64,000 nt of DNA from Pseudomonas ekonensis (GTDB lineage Bacteria; Pseudomonadota; Gammaproteobacteria; Pseudomonadales; Pseudomonadaceae), in NCBI RefSeq assembly GCF_019145435.1, contig NZ_JAHSTS010000003.1:682001-746000 (forward strand), in the 5' to 3' direction. The position numbers and the translations under genes are program-made. The first letter of the stretch is position 1, and the number at the start of each line of letters is the position of its first letter. The notes below the pieces were generated by a model that had not been told where the DNA came from, searched no databases, and worked only from the letters and a program-made list of their open reading frames with translations. Shown here piece by piece: positions 41,193 through 52,573 of this stretch.

Positions 41193-42505
41193 TGCGCTGC
41201 CTGGTCTGCGCCAGGGAGTTTGATTTCAACGTAGGCTTCGTCGCGGATCTGACGCAGCCAGGTCTGCAGCTCTTCGTCGTACTTGCGGTTGCGCAGCACG
41301 GTCATCGCTTGTTGCTCGCGCGCCTGGGCGGTGCTGTCGGTGGCGCGGCGGCCAAGGACTTCCAGGACGTGCCAGCCGTACTGGGTCTGGAACGGCTTGG
41401 ACAGCTGACCCTGCGGGGACTTGGCCATCACGGCGCGGAACTCCGGCACCAGGGCGTTCGGGTCGATCCAGTTGAGGTCGCCGCCGTTGAGGGCGGAACC
41501 CGGGTCTTCCGAGTATTTCTTCGCCAGCTCGGCAAAGTCTTCGCCGGCTTCGATACGGTTGTACAGCGACTGGGCCAGTTCCTTGGTCTTCGCTTCGTCA
41601 CGAACCGGACTTGGCTTGACCAGAATGTGGCGCACATGCACTTCGTCGCGCACCTGGCCTTCGCCGCCGCGCTTCTCCAGCAGCTTCAGGATGATGAAGC
41701 CGCCCGGAGTGCGGGCCGGTTGGGTGATTTCGCCCGGCGACATGCTGCTCAGTTCGCGGTCGAACGGCGGCGGCAGCTGGGCGGCCTTGCGCCAGCCCAT
41801 GTCGCCGCCTTCCAGCGCGTTGTCGCTGGCGGACTTGGCCACGGCCATCTGGCCGAAGTCGGCGCCTTGCTTGAGCTGCTGGTAAACGTCCATGGCCTGG
41901 CGGGCGGCGCTCTGAATGGCTTCGGAGCTGGCGCTTTCCGGGGTCGGGATCAGGATGTTGGCCAGGTGCAGTTCTTCGGAGAGCTGCATCTTGCCCAGGT
42001 CAGAGGCCAGGAAGTTCTTCACTTCCTGTTCCGACACCTGGATGCGTTCGGCCACACGGCGCTGACGCACGCGGCTGATGACCATCTCGCGGCGGATCTG
42101 GTCGCGGGCTTCGTCGTAGGACAGGCCGTCGCGGGACAACGCGGCGCGGAACTGGTCCACGGTCATGTTGTTGCGCTGGGCGATGGTGCCTACGGCCTGG
42201 TTCAGCTCTTCGTCGGTGATGCGGATGCCGGAGCGCTCGCCGATCTGCAGCTGCAGGTTCTCGACGATCAGGCGTTCCAGCACCTGCTGGTCCAGCACGC
42301 CCGGAGGCGGCAGGCCGCCGCCGCGCTTGGCGATGGTTTTCTGCACCTCGTGGACGCGTTGGTCCAGCTGGCTCTGCATGACCACGTCGTTGTCGACGAT
42401 GGCCACCACTTTATCGATGGACTGCACCGCGGCGCCGGCCGAAGTACCGAGGAACAGCGCGCCCAGCATCAGCGGGCGCAGACAATCAGAAAGCTTGGTC
42501 TTCAC
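41189..42505 (-). CDS. surA: Periplasmic chaperone/peptidyl-prolyl isomerase SurA
   Basis: 438-residue chaperone for outer-membrane proteins, including LptD encoded just upstream. Cleavable signal peptide ([15 protein letters not shown]), N-terminal chaperone domain with [10 protein letters not shown], and two parvulin domains (about 175-275 and 285-385; second with HVRHIL.. and YGWHVLEV). Overlaps lptD by 20 bases and pdxA by 4. Confidence 0.97.
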   Translation of the reverse strand: MKTKLSDCLRPLMLGALFLGTSAGAAVQSIDKVVAIVDNDVVMQSQLDQRVHEVQKTIAKRGGGLPPPGVLDQQVLERLIVENLQLQIGERSGIRITDEELNQAVGTIAQRNNMTVDQFRAALSRDGLSYDEARDQIRREMVISRVRQRRVAERIQVSEQEVKNFLASDLGKMQLSEELHLANILIPTPESASSEAIQSAARQAMDVYQQLKQGADFGQMAVAKSASDNALEGGDMGWRKAAQLPPPFDRELSSMSPGEITQPARTPGGFIILKLLEKRGGEGQVRDEVHVRHILVKPSPVRDEAKTKELAQSLYNRIEAGEDFAELAKKYSEDPGSALNGGDLNWIDPNALVPEFRAVMAKSPQGQLSKPFQTQYGWHVLEVLGRRATDSTAQAREQQAMTVLRNRKYDEELQTWLRQIRDEAYVEIKLPGADQAAQ

Positions 42506-45299
42506 GTTGACGATAACCTTGGATGCCTTTGTCGAGGAAGCTCTCTACCTTGGTGCCTACGACACCGCCGAGGCCCTTCAGGACGATTTGGAGGAAGACG
42601 CCGTGGTCGCCTTTTTCGTTTTGCGGAGCCTGCTGACTGAACTCGTCGTAGGACACCCAGTAACGGTTGATCAGGCGCAGTTTCCAGCAGCAGTTGTCGT
42701 ACTCGAAACCGCCGAAGGCTTCCAGCGTGCGGTTGCGGTTGTAGTCGTACTGCCAGCGGCTGATGGCGCTCCACTGCGGCACGATCGGCCAGATCGCCGA
42801 GAAGTCGTGCTGCTTGATCTTGTAGTAGTCCTTCACGTAGTTCGGATCGCCCGGCACGCCGTAGTCGCCGCCGCCCACCGACCACTTGCCGGTGTTCTGG
42901 TCGTAGCGGACCTGGTCGTTGCGGTAGCGGTAACCGAAGTTGACCACCTTGTTCGGGTTGTCTTCAGGCTGGTAGTGGAACATCGCGCTGCCCGAGCGAG
43001 GGCTGCGGCTGTCCGGATCCCAGTTGTAGTCCGCGGTGGTGCGCCAGTCGCGGTTCCAGCGGTACTCGTATTCCAGCGCGTACGGCGAGACGTTGGAATG
43101 CGCGTCGTCGCGGGTCTTGGCGTCGATGCCCGGCAACTGGACTTCGCGGTCCTTGAAGTACAGGGCCTGGCCGACGCTGATGCGCTGACGCTCGAAACCG
43201 TCGTCCTCGATCCAGCGGCTGGTCACGCCCAGCGACAGCTTGTTCTCGTCGCCGACGCGGTCGGCGCCGGAGAAGCGGTTGTCGCGGAACAGCGAGGCAT
43301 AGTTGAACGTGTATTCGCTGGTGTCGAATACCGGGATGTCCTCTTGGTCGACCTCCGGTACGTAGAGGTAGAACAGGCGCGGTTCCAGGGTCTGGCGGTA
43401 GTTCTTGCCGAAGTAGGACGTGTCACGGTCGAAGTACAGGCCGCTGTCGATGCTGGCGATCGGTACGCCGCGGTTCTGGTTGCTGCCGAACTTGCCGCCG
43501 AGGTACTTGGTGCCGGCAGCGGCTGCCGCCGCCTCCTGCTGCGCGATCTGGTTCTTGCCGGTGCTGTCCAGGTCCAGCTGGTACTGGGTGTACTGGTACT
43601 TGAGCGATGGCTTGATGAAGCCATAGGTCCAGTTCAGCGGCAGGCTGACGCCCGGCTTCAGGTTCAGGCGGTCGCCGTTGGCGCGGGCCAGGCCGGTGAC
43701 GTTGTTGTCGAGGCGGCTTTCGACGCTGCCGTCCTCGTTCACGAAGTTGCCGTTCTTCAGGTCACGGTCGAAGCGGACCAGCTCCGTCTCGTAGTCGAAG
43801 TCCAGGCCTTCCGGATGGTAAGGCAGCTGGCCGTTGAAGGTGATCTGCGGCAGGCGGTCATACGGGGTGATGTTCGACACGGTCGCCAGCTGGTAGGCCT
43901 GGGCGTTCAACCGGGCGGTGTAGCTGTCGCCACGGTAGGTGACCGAACCTTGCTGATTCACGTAGTCGGCGCTCTTCACGCCGATCTGGTCGGTTTCCAG
44001 ATCCTGGAAGTAGTACGGGTCGCTGATCTTGGTGTAGTCGACCTGGGTGAACACGCGGGAGTCGAGACCGCCCTTGTGCTGCCAGTTGTACATGTACCGG
44101 TTCTTCTGGTAGTCGGTCTGCTTGCTGCGGTCGGTGTCCTCGTCATTGAGGTACGCCGCACCGAACTGCCCTTCGCTGGATTTGGTCAGGTAGCGGAACT
44201 CGCCTTCCATCAGCAAGCCGCGCTTGGCCATGTAGCGCGGGTACAACGTGGCGTCGTAGTTCGGCGCCAGGTTGAAGTAGTACGGGGTGACCAGCATGAA
44301 GCCGGTGTCGCTGCTGGTGCCGATGCTCGGCGGCAGGAAGCCCGACTGGCGGCGGTCGTCGATCGGGAAGTAGATGTACGGGGTGTACAGAACCGGAATG
44401 TCCTTGACCCGCAGCGTCACGTTGGTCGCGGTGCCGAAGCCGGTGGCCGGGTTCAGGGTGATGTTGTTGCCCTTGAGCTGCCAGGCGTTGCTGTTCGGTT
44501 CGCACGTGGTGTACGTGCCGTCCTTGAGGCGGATGATCGCGTTCTCGGCCCGTTTGGCGTACAGCGCGTTGCCGCGGATGTGCGACTTGTGCATCACGTA
44601 TTCGGCGTTGTCGACCTTCGCTTCGCCGGTGTCCAGCTGCACGTCGGCATGGTCGCCGACGATCAGCGCGCCGTTGTCGCGGATGCGCACGTTGCCCGCC
44701 AGTTCGCCACGGCTCTCGGCCTGGTACAGGTTGGCCTCGTCGGCCTCGACCTGCATGCTGCCCTGACGCATGACCACGTCGCCGGCCAGGCTGGCGACCT
44801 GCGAATCCTGCTGGTAGCGGGAGGCCTTGGCGCCGATGAAGGTCGGTGTGTCACTTTTGTTCGTCTTGTCATTCATGCCAGGACGAATCGGTTCGATATA
44901 GGAACCAGAGCAGTAAGGACCTGTCTCGGCCAGTTGGGCGGCGGTGAGCTTCTCGCGCGGAACCCAGTCGAGGTGACTGTAGTCTTCGCTGCGGGATTTC
45001 AGGCCACGGCCCTTGGACTCGGTGACGAGCACGGGTTTGGGGCCGGTGTCCTGGCTGGCGCCGCTTTCGGCCGGCGCTTCGCCGGCGGCGCTGACGGCGC
45101 TGCCGTCATGCACCGGACGCGGCGGCAAGGCAGCGGCCGTGGACTTGGGCGCACAGGCCCAGCCGCCCGACTCCGAGACGGAGCAGTCATACTGCTCGGC
45201 CGCGGTGACGAAGGAACTGGCCAGAGGTTGCATGGCCAGCAGGCTGCCGGTCATCAACAACGGAAATTTTTTACGAAACGCGGGGGATTTCAATGCCAT
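42486..45299 (-). CDS. lptD: LPS assembly outer-membrane protein LptD
   Basis: 937-residue outer-membrane beta-barrel that, with LptE, inserts lipopolysaccharide into the outer leaflet. Signal peptide with [18 protein letters not shown], an OstA/LptA-like N-terminal domain ([22 protein letters not shown]) and a large C-terminal barrel. Cysteines near the N-terminus (YDCSVSE, GWACAP) and the adjacent Cys pair in DNCCWKLR fit the known inter-domain disulfides. Start ATG 45299 ([13 protein letters not shown]); 17 codons of open frame precede it. First gene of the lptD-surA-pdxA-rsmA-apaG-apaH operon. Confidence 0.97.
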   Translation of the reverse strand: MALKSPAFRKKFPLLMTGSLLAMQPLASSFVTAAEQYDCSVSESGGWACAPKSTAAALPPRPVHDGSAVSAAGEAPAESGASQDTGPKPVLVTESKGRGLKSRSEDYSHLDWVPREKLTAAQLAETGPYCSGSYIEPIRPGMNDKTNKSDTPTFIGAKASRYQQDSQVASLAGDVVMRQGSMQVEADEANLYQAESRGELAGNVRIRDNGALIVGDHADVQLDTGEAKVDNAEYVMHKSHIRGNALYAKRAENAIIRLKDGTYTTCEPNSNAWQLKGNNITLNPATGFGTATNVTLRVKDIPVLYTPYIYFPIDDRRQSGFLPPSIGTSSDTGFMLVTPYYFNLAPNYDATLYPRYMAKRGLLMEGEFRYLTKSSEGQFGAAYLNDEDTDRSKQTDYQKNRYMYNWQHKGGLDSRVFTQVDYTKISDPYYFQDLETDQIGVKSADYVNQQGSVTYRGDSYTARLNAQAYQLATVSNITPYDRLPQITFNGQLPYHPEGLDFDYETELVRFDRDLKNGNFVNEDGSVESRLDNNVTGLARANGDRLNLKPGVSLPLNWTYGFIKPSLKYQYTQYQLDLDSTGKNQIAQQEAAAAAAGTKYLGGKFGSNQNRGVPIASIDSGLYFDRDTSYFGKNYRQTLEPRLFYLYVPEVDQEDIPVFDTSEYTFNYASLFRDNRFSGADRVGDENKLSLGVTSRWIEDDGFERQRISVGQALYFKDREVQLPGIDAKTRDDAHSNVSPYALEYEYRWNRDWRTTADYNWDPDSRSPRSGSAMFHYQPEDNPNKVVNFGYRYRNDQVRYDQNTGKWSVGGGDYGVPGDPNYVKDYYKIKQHDFSAIWPIVPQWSAISRWQYDYNRNRTLEAFGGFEYDNCCWKLRLINRYWVSYDEFSQQAPQNEKGDHGVFLQIVLKGLGGVVGTKVESFLDKGIQGYRQREDQAF

Positions 45300-45429
45300 C
45301 TTATTAGTCCGGGCTTCCTGCGTGCCATCTGCCCGCGGTGTGGGCCGCACGCCTCTCGATGGTCTGAAAAAGATGCTGGATAATAAAGCATGACCCGCTT
45401 GACGGCTAGCGCCGTCGGAGACCCTTGCA

Positions 45430-47117
<1,688 letters not shown>

Positions 47118-47118
47118 T

Positions 47119-47886
47119 ATGTTGTGGCCAGGGACTCTGATTGGAGCCGGAGCGGGTTTTGCGATCGCCAGCATTCCGGGGGCCATGCTTGGGGCGTTGT
47201 TGGGGCAGGCGCTGGATCGGCGTATGCACCTGCAGAGCTGGGGACATTTGCGCGAACGGCTCGGCGGCAGGCCGATGCTGCGCAACGATGAATTGCTGTT
47301 CGTGCTGCTGGGGCGTCTGGCCAAGAGCGACGGGCGCGTCACCGACGGGCATATCCAGCAGGCGCGTCACGAAATGCGTGCGCTGGACATGGGCGAGCCG
47401 GCCCAGCGCCGGGCGATCGCCGCGTTCAACCGCGGCAAGTCCGGCAGCGACAACCTGCGCGGCTACCTGCGGCGGCTGGGGGCCCAGCCCCATGCGGCCG
47501 AAGGGGTGCTGCGCGCGTGCTGGCGGATGGTCTGGGCCGACGGCCGGGCCGGCGTGAGCGAACGCGAACTGTTGGCGCAGTGGGGCAAGTGGCTGGGCTG
47601 GACGACGCACCAGGTGCAGGCGCTGGCGGCGGACTACGAGCCGCACAAGCGGCCCATCGTCAGTGCGGCGGTGAGCTATCAGGAAGCGATGCGCCTGCTC
47701 GGGGTGTCGGCGACCAGCGAGCCGGCGCAGATCAAACGGGCGTACCGGCGCCTGCTCAGCCGCCATCACCCGGACAAGGTCGCGGGCAGCGGCGCGACGC
47801 CTGCGCAGGTGCGTGAAGCCACGGAAAAGACCCGGGAACTGCACACGGCCTACACCTTGATCCGTGAGCGGCGGGATTTTCGCTAG
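47119..47886 (+). CDS. djlA: DjlA-like membrane DnaJ/TerB co-chaperone
   Basis: 255-residue protein: an N-terminal membrane segment rich in Gly/Ala (IGAGAGFAIASIPGAMLGALLGQ), a TerB-like domain (about 50-170) and a C-terminal J domain with the essential HPD (RHHPDK). Architecture is DjlA, which recruits DnaK to the inner membrane. It follows murU by one base. GC hairpin REP elements separate it from the next gene. Confidence 0.88.
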   Translation: MLWPGTLIGAGAGFAIASIPGAMLGALLGQALDRRMHLQSWGHLRERLGGRPMLRNDELLFVLLGRLAKSDGRVTDGHIQQARHEMRALDMGEPAQRRAIAAFNRGKSGSDNLRGYLRRLGAQPHAAEGVLRACWRMVWADGRAGVSERELLAQWGKWLGWTTHQVQALAADYEPHKRPIVSAAVSYQEAMRLLGVSATSEPAQIKRAYRRLLSRHHPDKVAGSGATPAQVREATEKTRELHTAYTLIRERRDFR

Positions 47887-47913
47887 GTATCGTGAACCGG
47901 GCTGTTTGCGGCG

Positions 47914-47988
47914 GCCCCATCGCGAGCAGGCTCGCTCCTACAGTTTGAACACGGTCAACTGTGGAAGCGAGCCTGCTTGCGATGGGGC
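47914..47988. repeat. REP pair between djlA and the DUF3530 gene
   Basis: GCCCCATCGC (47914-47923) and GCGATGGGGC (47979-47988) flank GAGCAGGCTCGCTCCTACAG and its near-complement, giving a long cruciform-capable head-to-head REP between convergent genes. Confidence 0.88.
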
Positions 47989-48000
47989 TGGCGCGATTTC

Positions 48001-48990
48001 TCAGTCCGCGCTCTGCGGATTCAGCCAGCCGCGCACCCGGCGGAACAGTTGTTCCTGCTCGGCCTTCTTGTCCGGCAGCGCCTTGAGCCCCACCTGGCTG
48101 AACGCCGAAGTCTTCAGGCGTTTGCTGGCTTGCAGGCGTTCCAGTGCCGCGTTGCGGTCCGGCGCCTTGTCCATGTAGTAGAGGTCGGCCGTCGGCAGTT
48201 TCAGGGTCGGCGTCAGTTCCGCCAGTTCAGGCTTGGCCTTGAGCGGTGCCTGGGCGGCGACCATCACCAGTTTCTCCACTTGCGCAGTCTGCCTTTCGCT
48301 CAGGTAGCGCGCTGCCCAATAGGCGCCGGTGCCGTGGCCGAGCACGACGACGCTGCGGGCGCTCTGTTGCTCGGCGTAGGCGATGGCGGCGTCGATGCGG
48401 GCGAAGATCCGTTCGGCGTCGGCCTTGGCCTGCTCTTCGGTGGTTTCGGCGACGACCTTGTCGGCCACCTCGGCCTCGCCGCCGGCGGCCTGTTCGATCG
48501 GCTCGGCGGTGGTGGAGTCCTTGCTGCCGGGGTCGGCGGCTTTCGGCGCCGTCGGCGTTTCGACGGTGCGCGGCGCGATGGCGTCGCCTTGCACGTCCGG
48601 CAGGGTAATGCTCAGGCTGCTCCACTGCGCATCCGGCAGCTTCTGCCGCAGCGGCGCGATCGCCAGGGGCCAGTCGGCGGTTTCGCCGGCGCCGGGGACG
48701 ATGATCACCGCGCCCTTGGGCTCGGCGGTGTTGGCAGGTTTCCACAGGGCGAGGAAACTGTCGCCGCCGGCCTGCAACTGCTGCTGTTCCTGCGCCGGAA
48801 CCTGGCGTTCGAGTGCTGCGGACTCTTCCTGACTACGCTCAGGCAATGGCTGGCGTTCGGCCGGTTTCTCGCCGACAGGTTGTTCTGCCTGGGCGGCAGG
48901 GGCCGGATCGGCGGCTTCGACAGAAAACGCACAAGGCAGGATCAGCGACAGGCACAATGCTGGCATTGCCAGGCGGTAGACAGGGGGCAT
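48001..48990 (-). CDS. DUF3530 family periplasmic alpha/beta-hydrolase-like protein
   Basis: 329-residue exported protein: signal peptide (LAMPALCLSLILPCAFSVEAA), a Gln/Glu/Pro-rich linker (about 28-75) and an alpha/beta-hydrolase-like fold (GAVIIVPGAGETADW; VVVLGHGTGAYWAARYL). The nucleophile elbow reads G-H-G-T-G, so the usual Ser is Gly, suggesting a non-catalytic protein or a different chemistry. A 50-residue acidic, Ala/Thr/Glu-rich insert (about 145-195) interrupts the fold. Matches DUF3530; role unknown. Divergent from agtS. Confidence 0.8.
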   Translation of the reverse strand: MPPVYRLAMPALCLSLILPCAFSVEAADPAPAAQAEQPVGEKPAERQPLPERSQEESAALERQVPAQEQQQLQAGGDSFLALWKPANTAEPKGAVIIVPGAGETADWPLAIAPLRQKLPDAQWSSLSITLPDVQGDAIAPRTVETPTAPKAADPGSKDSTTAEPIEQAAGGEAEVADKVVAETTEEQAKADAERIFARIDAAIAYAEQQSARSVVVLGHGTGAYWAARYLSERQTAQVEKLVMVAAQAPLKAKPELAELTPTLKLPTADLYYMDKAPDRNAALERLQASKRLKTSAFSQVGLKALPDKKAEQEQLFRRVRGWLNPQSAD

Positions 48991-49063
48991 CGGTTATTCC
49001 AGGCCAGAAAGTATCCCGGCAGCCTAATGGGTTGGTCAGAATTTGTCAGTGTACGAGACTTCG

Positions 49064-51460
49064 ATGATGCGATTTTGCTGCCTGTGGGTTATCGGCTGTT
49101 TGTGGTTTCCCTTGATGGGCTGGGCCGCGCCTGCGCCCACGGCCCATGTCGCGCAGTTGTCGGCCGGCGAGCGGCAATGGCTGGCGCAGCACCGCGAGCT
49201 GCGGGTCGGCCTGGTGCTCCAGGCGCCGTATGCGCAGTACGACCGGCGCCTGCAACGGTTGTCCGGGCCCAACGTCGACCTGATGAACTGGCTGGCCAAG
49301 GCCCTCGATGTCGAACTGACGTGGCGCAACTTCCCTGACCTTGCGCAGTTGGAGGCCGCCGCCCGGGACGGCGAGATCGACATCGCGCCGGGCCTGACCC
49401 AGACGCCGGGTGCGCTGCGCCTGTGGCAGTTCTCCGATCCGTACATGCGCGTGCCGCAACTGGTGGTCAGCGACCAGAAGGCCGGCGGCACGGTGGAGCT
49501 GGAGAAACTCGACAGCCAGACCCGCGTCGCCGTGCGCATGCCGAGCGTGACGGCGGACTACCTGCGCGGCAACTACCCGCACCTCAACCTGCAAGGCGTG
49601 CCGATGGAGCGTCAGGCCCTGCAATTGCTGCTCAGCCAGCAGGCCGGCTACGCAGTGGTCGACGAGGCTCAACTGGGGCGGCTGTCGGTGGAGCCGGAGT
49701 TCTCGGGGCTGGTGGTGGTCGGCGACATCGGCCTGCCGCAATTGCTGCGGGTGGCCACGCGCCGGGATTGGCCGGAACTGGCCGGCATCGTCGAAAGCGC
49801 CCTGCGGGCGATCCCGGCCAAGGACCTGGAGCGTCTGCACAGCCGCTGGCTGCAGCCCAAGTATCCGCGGCTGGCGGAGTCGCCGGGGTTCTGGCAGAAC
49901 CTGAGCCTGCTGTTGGCGGTGCTGCTGCTCTGCTGCGCGGCCCTGGTGGTCTGGCAGCGGCGCCAACAGCACAGCCTCGAACAGCGCCTGCTGGCCGCAC
50001 GGGAGGACATCGCCCTGCGCGCCGCCAGCGAAGAGGCCCTGCGCCTGACCCAGTTCTCCATCGACCAAAGCACCGTCGGCATCCTCTGGGTCAACTGGGA
50101 CAGCCATGTGCGTTACGCCAACCGGGCGGCGGAGACCATGCTCGGCTACCCGCCGGGCGGGATCATCGAACGTCCCCTGATCGACTTCGAGCCGGGCCTG
50201 CACATGGATCGCTGGCTGAATCTGTGGAAGCGCGCCAGGACCCGCGAGGAAGAACCGCTGAGCTTCGAGAGCCTGTGCGTGCGGGCCGACGGCAGCGTGC
50301 TGCCGGCGGATGTGTCGCTGAGTTTCCTGAGGTTCCGTGACAGCGAGTACCTGGTGGTCTACCTCACCGACGTCACCGAACGCCGCCGGGCCCTGGCGGC
50401 TTTGCAGGAAAGCGAAGCGCGGCTCAAGGGCATCGCGGCCAACGTGCCGGGCCTGGTGTTCCGGCTGGAGCGGGCGCCGGTGACCGGGCAAATCGATTTC
50501 GCCTACATCAGCGAGGGCAGCGAGACGCTGGTGGGCTACGCCCCGGCCGCGATTGCCCACCGCGACATGGGCCTGCGCAGCCTGGTGCATCCGGACGACC
50601 GGGCCAGCTATCACCAGACCCAGGACCGCGCCCTGGACACCGACAGCGACTGGTCCTGGCAGGGCCGCATCCTCACCCGCCAGGGCGAGCAGCGCTGGGC
50701 CGAGATCAAGGCGATCACCCGTCAACTGGACGACGGCGCGTACGTCTGGGACGGCATCGTCTGGGACATCAGTGAAAGCAAGCGCATCGAGCTGGAGCTG
50801 GCGGCTTCCCGCGAGCAGCTGCGCGAACTGTCGGCGCACCTCGAAAGCGTGCGCGAAGAGGAAAAGGCGCGCATCGCCCGGGAAGTGCACGATGAGCTGG
50901 GGCAAATGCTCACGGTGCTGAAACTGGAGACATCGATGTGCGAACTGGCTTACGCACAGCTCGACCCTGGCCTGCACGAACGCCTGAACAGCATGAAGCG
51001 CCTGATCGCCCAGCTGTTCCAGTTGGTGCGCGACGTGGCGACGGCGCTGCGCCCGCCGATCCTCGACGCCGGGATCGCCTCGGCCATCGAGTGGCAGGCC
51101 CGGCGCTTCGAGGCGCGCACCCAGATCCCGTGCCTGGTGCAGGTGCCGGACAACCTGCCGGCCCTCAGCGACGCCAAGGCCGTCGGCCTGTTCCGGATCC
51201 TCCAGGAGGCGCTGACCAATGTCATGCGCCATGCACGGGCGCATACTGTGGAAGTGACGCTGGCCCTTGAAGGCGACGAACTGTGTCTGACGGTCAGTGA
51301 CGATGGCGTAGGATTTGTCGCCGCAGCCGGTCGGCCGACATCGTTCGGCCTGGTGGGCATGCGCGAGCGGGTGTTGATCATGGGCGGCAGCCTGCAGCTC
51401 GACAGCGAGCCGGGGGAGGGCACCAGCCTGGTGGTGCGGGTGCCGGTCAATGAGGCCTGA
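49064..51460 (+). CDS. agtS: Sensor histidine kinase AgtS-like (SBP-PAS-PAS-HisKA_3)
   Basis: 798-residue membrane sensor. Order: signal/TM (CCLWVIGCLWFPLMGWA), periplasmic SBP_bac_3 domain (about 35-265), TM helix (about 280-300, LSLLLAVLLLCCAALVVW), two PAS domains (about 325-450 and 455-580), a NarX-type HisKA_3 domain with phospho-acceptor His609 (AREVHDELGQML) and HATPase_c (NVMRHARAHT; GFVAAAGRPTSFGLVGMRERV). Start is ATG 49064 or 49067; neither has a strong ribosome site. With the next gene it matches PA0600-PA0601 AgtSR, which controls 4-aminobutyrate/5-aminovalerate uptake. Confidence 0.87.
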   Translation: MMRFCCLWVIGCLWFPLMGWAAPAPTAHVAQLSAGERQWLAQHRELRVGLVLQAPYAQYDRRLQRLSGPNVDLMNWLAKALDVELTWRNFPDLAQLEAAARDGEIDIAPGLTQTPGALRLWQFSDPYMRVPQLVVSDQKAGGTVELEKLDSQTRVAVRMPSVTADYLRGNYPHLNLQGVPMERQALQLLLSQQAGYAVVDEAQLGRLSVEPEFSGLVVVGDIGLPQLLRVATRRDWPELAGIVESALRAIPAKDLERLHSRWLQPKYPRLAESPGFWQNLSLLLAVLLLCCAALVVWQRRQQHSLEQRLLAAREDIALRAASEEALRLTQFSIDQSTVGILWVNWDSHVRYANRAAETMLGYPPGGIIERPLIDFEPGLHMDRWLNLWKRARTREEEPLSFESLCVRADGSVLPADVSLSFLRFRDSEYLVVYLTDVTERRRALAALQESEARLKGIAANVPGLVFRLERAPVTGQIDFAYISEGSETLVGYAPAAIAHRDMGLRSLVHPDDRASYHQTQDRALDTDSDWSWQGRILTRQGEQRWAEIKAITRQLDDGAYVWDGIVWDISESKRIELELAASREQLRELSAHLESVREEEKARIAREVHDELGQMLTVLKLETSMCELAYAQLDPGLHERLNSMKRLIAQLFQLVRDVATALRPPILDAGIASAIEWQARRFEARTQIPCLVQVPDNLPALSDAKAVGLFRILQEALTNVMRHARAHTVEVTLALEGDELCLTVSDDGVGFVAAAGRPTSFGLVGMRERVLIMGGSLQLDSEPGEGTSLVVRVPVNEA

Positions 51461-51534
51461 CGGCTCGCTCGCACAGATGCGGCGCCGCGTCCGCGAATGA
51501 AATGGGCTCTGAAACAACAAGAATGGAGAGCAAC

Positions 51535-52164
51535 GTGATCCGTGTACTGGTAGCCGAAGACCACACCATCGTGCGCGAGGGCATCAAGCAATTGATCGGC
51601 CTGGCCAAGGACCTGCAAGTGGCGGGGGAGGCGAGCAACGGCGAACAGCTGCTCGACACCCTGCGCAACGTGCCGTGCGAGGTGGTGCTGCTGGACATCT
51701 CGATGCCGGGCGTCAACGGCCTGGAGGCGATTGCGCGGATCCGCGCGTTGAACAACCCGCCGGCGATCCTGGTGCTGTCGATGCACGACGAGGCGCAGAT
51801 GGCCGCCCGGGCCCTGAAGGTCGGCGCCGCCGGCTACGCCACCAAGGACAGCGACCCGTCGCTGTTGCTGACCGCCATCCGCAAGGTCGCGGCGGGCGGG
51901 CGCTACATCGACCCGGAACTGGCCGACCGCATGGTCTTCGAAGTCGGTCTGACCGATGCCCGGCCGTTGCATTCCTTGCTGTCGGAACGCGAGTTCTCGG
52001 TGTTCGAACGCCTGGCCCAGGGCGCCAACGTCAACGACATCGCCCAGCAGCTGGCCTTGAGCAGCAAGACCATCAGCACTCACAAGGCGCGGCTGATGCA
52101 GAAGCTCAACATCACCTCCCTCGCCGAACTGGTGAAGTACGCCATGGAGCACAAGCTGCTCTGA
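51535..52164 (+). CDS. agtR: LuxR-family response regulator AgtR-like
   Basis: 209-residue response regulator: receiver domain with phospho-acceptor Asp54 (LLDISMPG) and a C-terminal LuxR/NarL helix-turn-helix (LAQGANVNDIAQQLALSSKTISTHKARLMQKL). Start GTG 51535 has GGAG 6 bases upstream; the in-frame ATG at 51523 has none. It lies 74 bases after agtS and before the agt importer genes. Target site proposed at 52447-52462. Confidence 0.86.
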   Translation: MIRVLVAEDHTIVREGIKQLIGLAKDLQVAGEASNGEQLLDTLRNVPCEVVLLDISMPGVNGLEAIARIRALNNPPAILVLSMHDEAQMAARALKVGAAGYATKDSDPSLLLTAIRKVAAGGRYIDPELADRMVFEVGLTDARPLHSLLSEREFSVFERLAQGANVNDIAQQLALSSKTISTHKARLMQKLNITSLAELVKYAMEHKLL

Positions 52165-52252
52165 CCTTTGCCGTTTCCCGGCGGCCGCCATCGCCAGCAG
52201 GCTGGCTCCTACAGGGGGTTGGTTGAACGCAACATTTGCGGTCACTGCAGAA

Positions 52253-52348
52253 CCCTGTGGGAGCGGGCTTGCCCGCGAAGCGGCCGTAACATTCGACACC
52301 CATGCTGGCAGGTCCGACGCTTTCGCGGGCAAGCCCGCTGCCACAGGG
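52253..52348. repeat. REP pair downstream of agtR
   Basis: CCCTGTGG-GAGCGGGCTTGCCCGCGAA (52253-52279) is the near-perfect reverse complement of TTCGCGGGCAAGCCCGCTGCCACAGGG (52322-52348). Typical head-to-head Pseudomonas REP. Confidence 0.9.
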
Positions 52349-52446
52349 AAAGGTGTCGGCATATCCATCCGCGACACGGCCCCCGCCCGCGCTTGAGGCT
52401 TACGGCTGCGAGCTTGCCGCTGCGCTTGTCCAAACGCGCCATCCTT

Positions 52447-52462
52447 GTAGGGCGATCCCTAC
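52447..52462. promoter_or_regulatory. Candidate AgtR operator upstream of agtA
   Basis: GTAGGG-CGAT-CCCTAC is a perfect palindrome 112 bases before the agtA ATG, outside the REP elements. Position between regulator and importer genes and the symmetric half-sites suit a dimeric NarL/LuxR-type regulator. Pattern and position only. Confidence 0.4.
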
Positions 52463-52573
52463 CCCCAACCTTCCATCCGGCTGAGGCGAATCTCTCCTGC
52501 CCCCCGATTTGCGCGGCTGGGGACAGCCACTAGGCTTAAGCCCACAGCAGTCATCAACAACAAAGGTGCGGGT

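Larger units (their letters stand above)
52165..52573. other. Gene-free region upstream of agtA
   Basis: 409 bases without a plausible gene. It holds a single REP-like unit (about 52176-52215), a REP pair (52253-52348), a 16-bp palindrome (52447-52462) and presumably the agtABCD promoter. Confidence 0.7.

Noticed and set aside
42165..45383. 1072-codon open frame antisense to lptD
   Set aside because: Repetitive Val/Ala/Asp product produced by codon bias on the opposite strand.
52165..52573. CRISPR-like repeats upstream of agtA
   Set aside because: Repeats are inverted REP pairs, not regularly spaced direct repeats.
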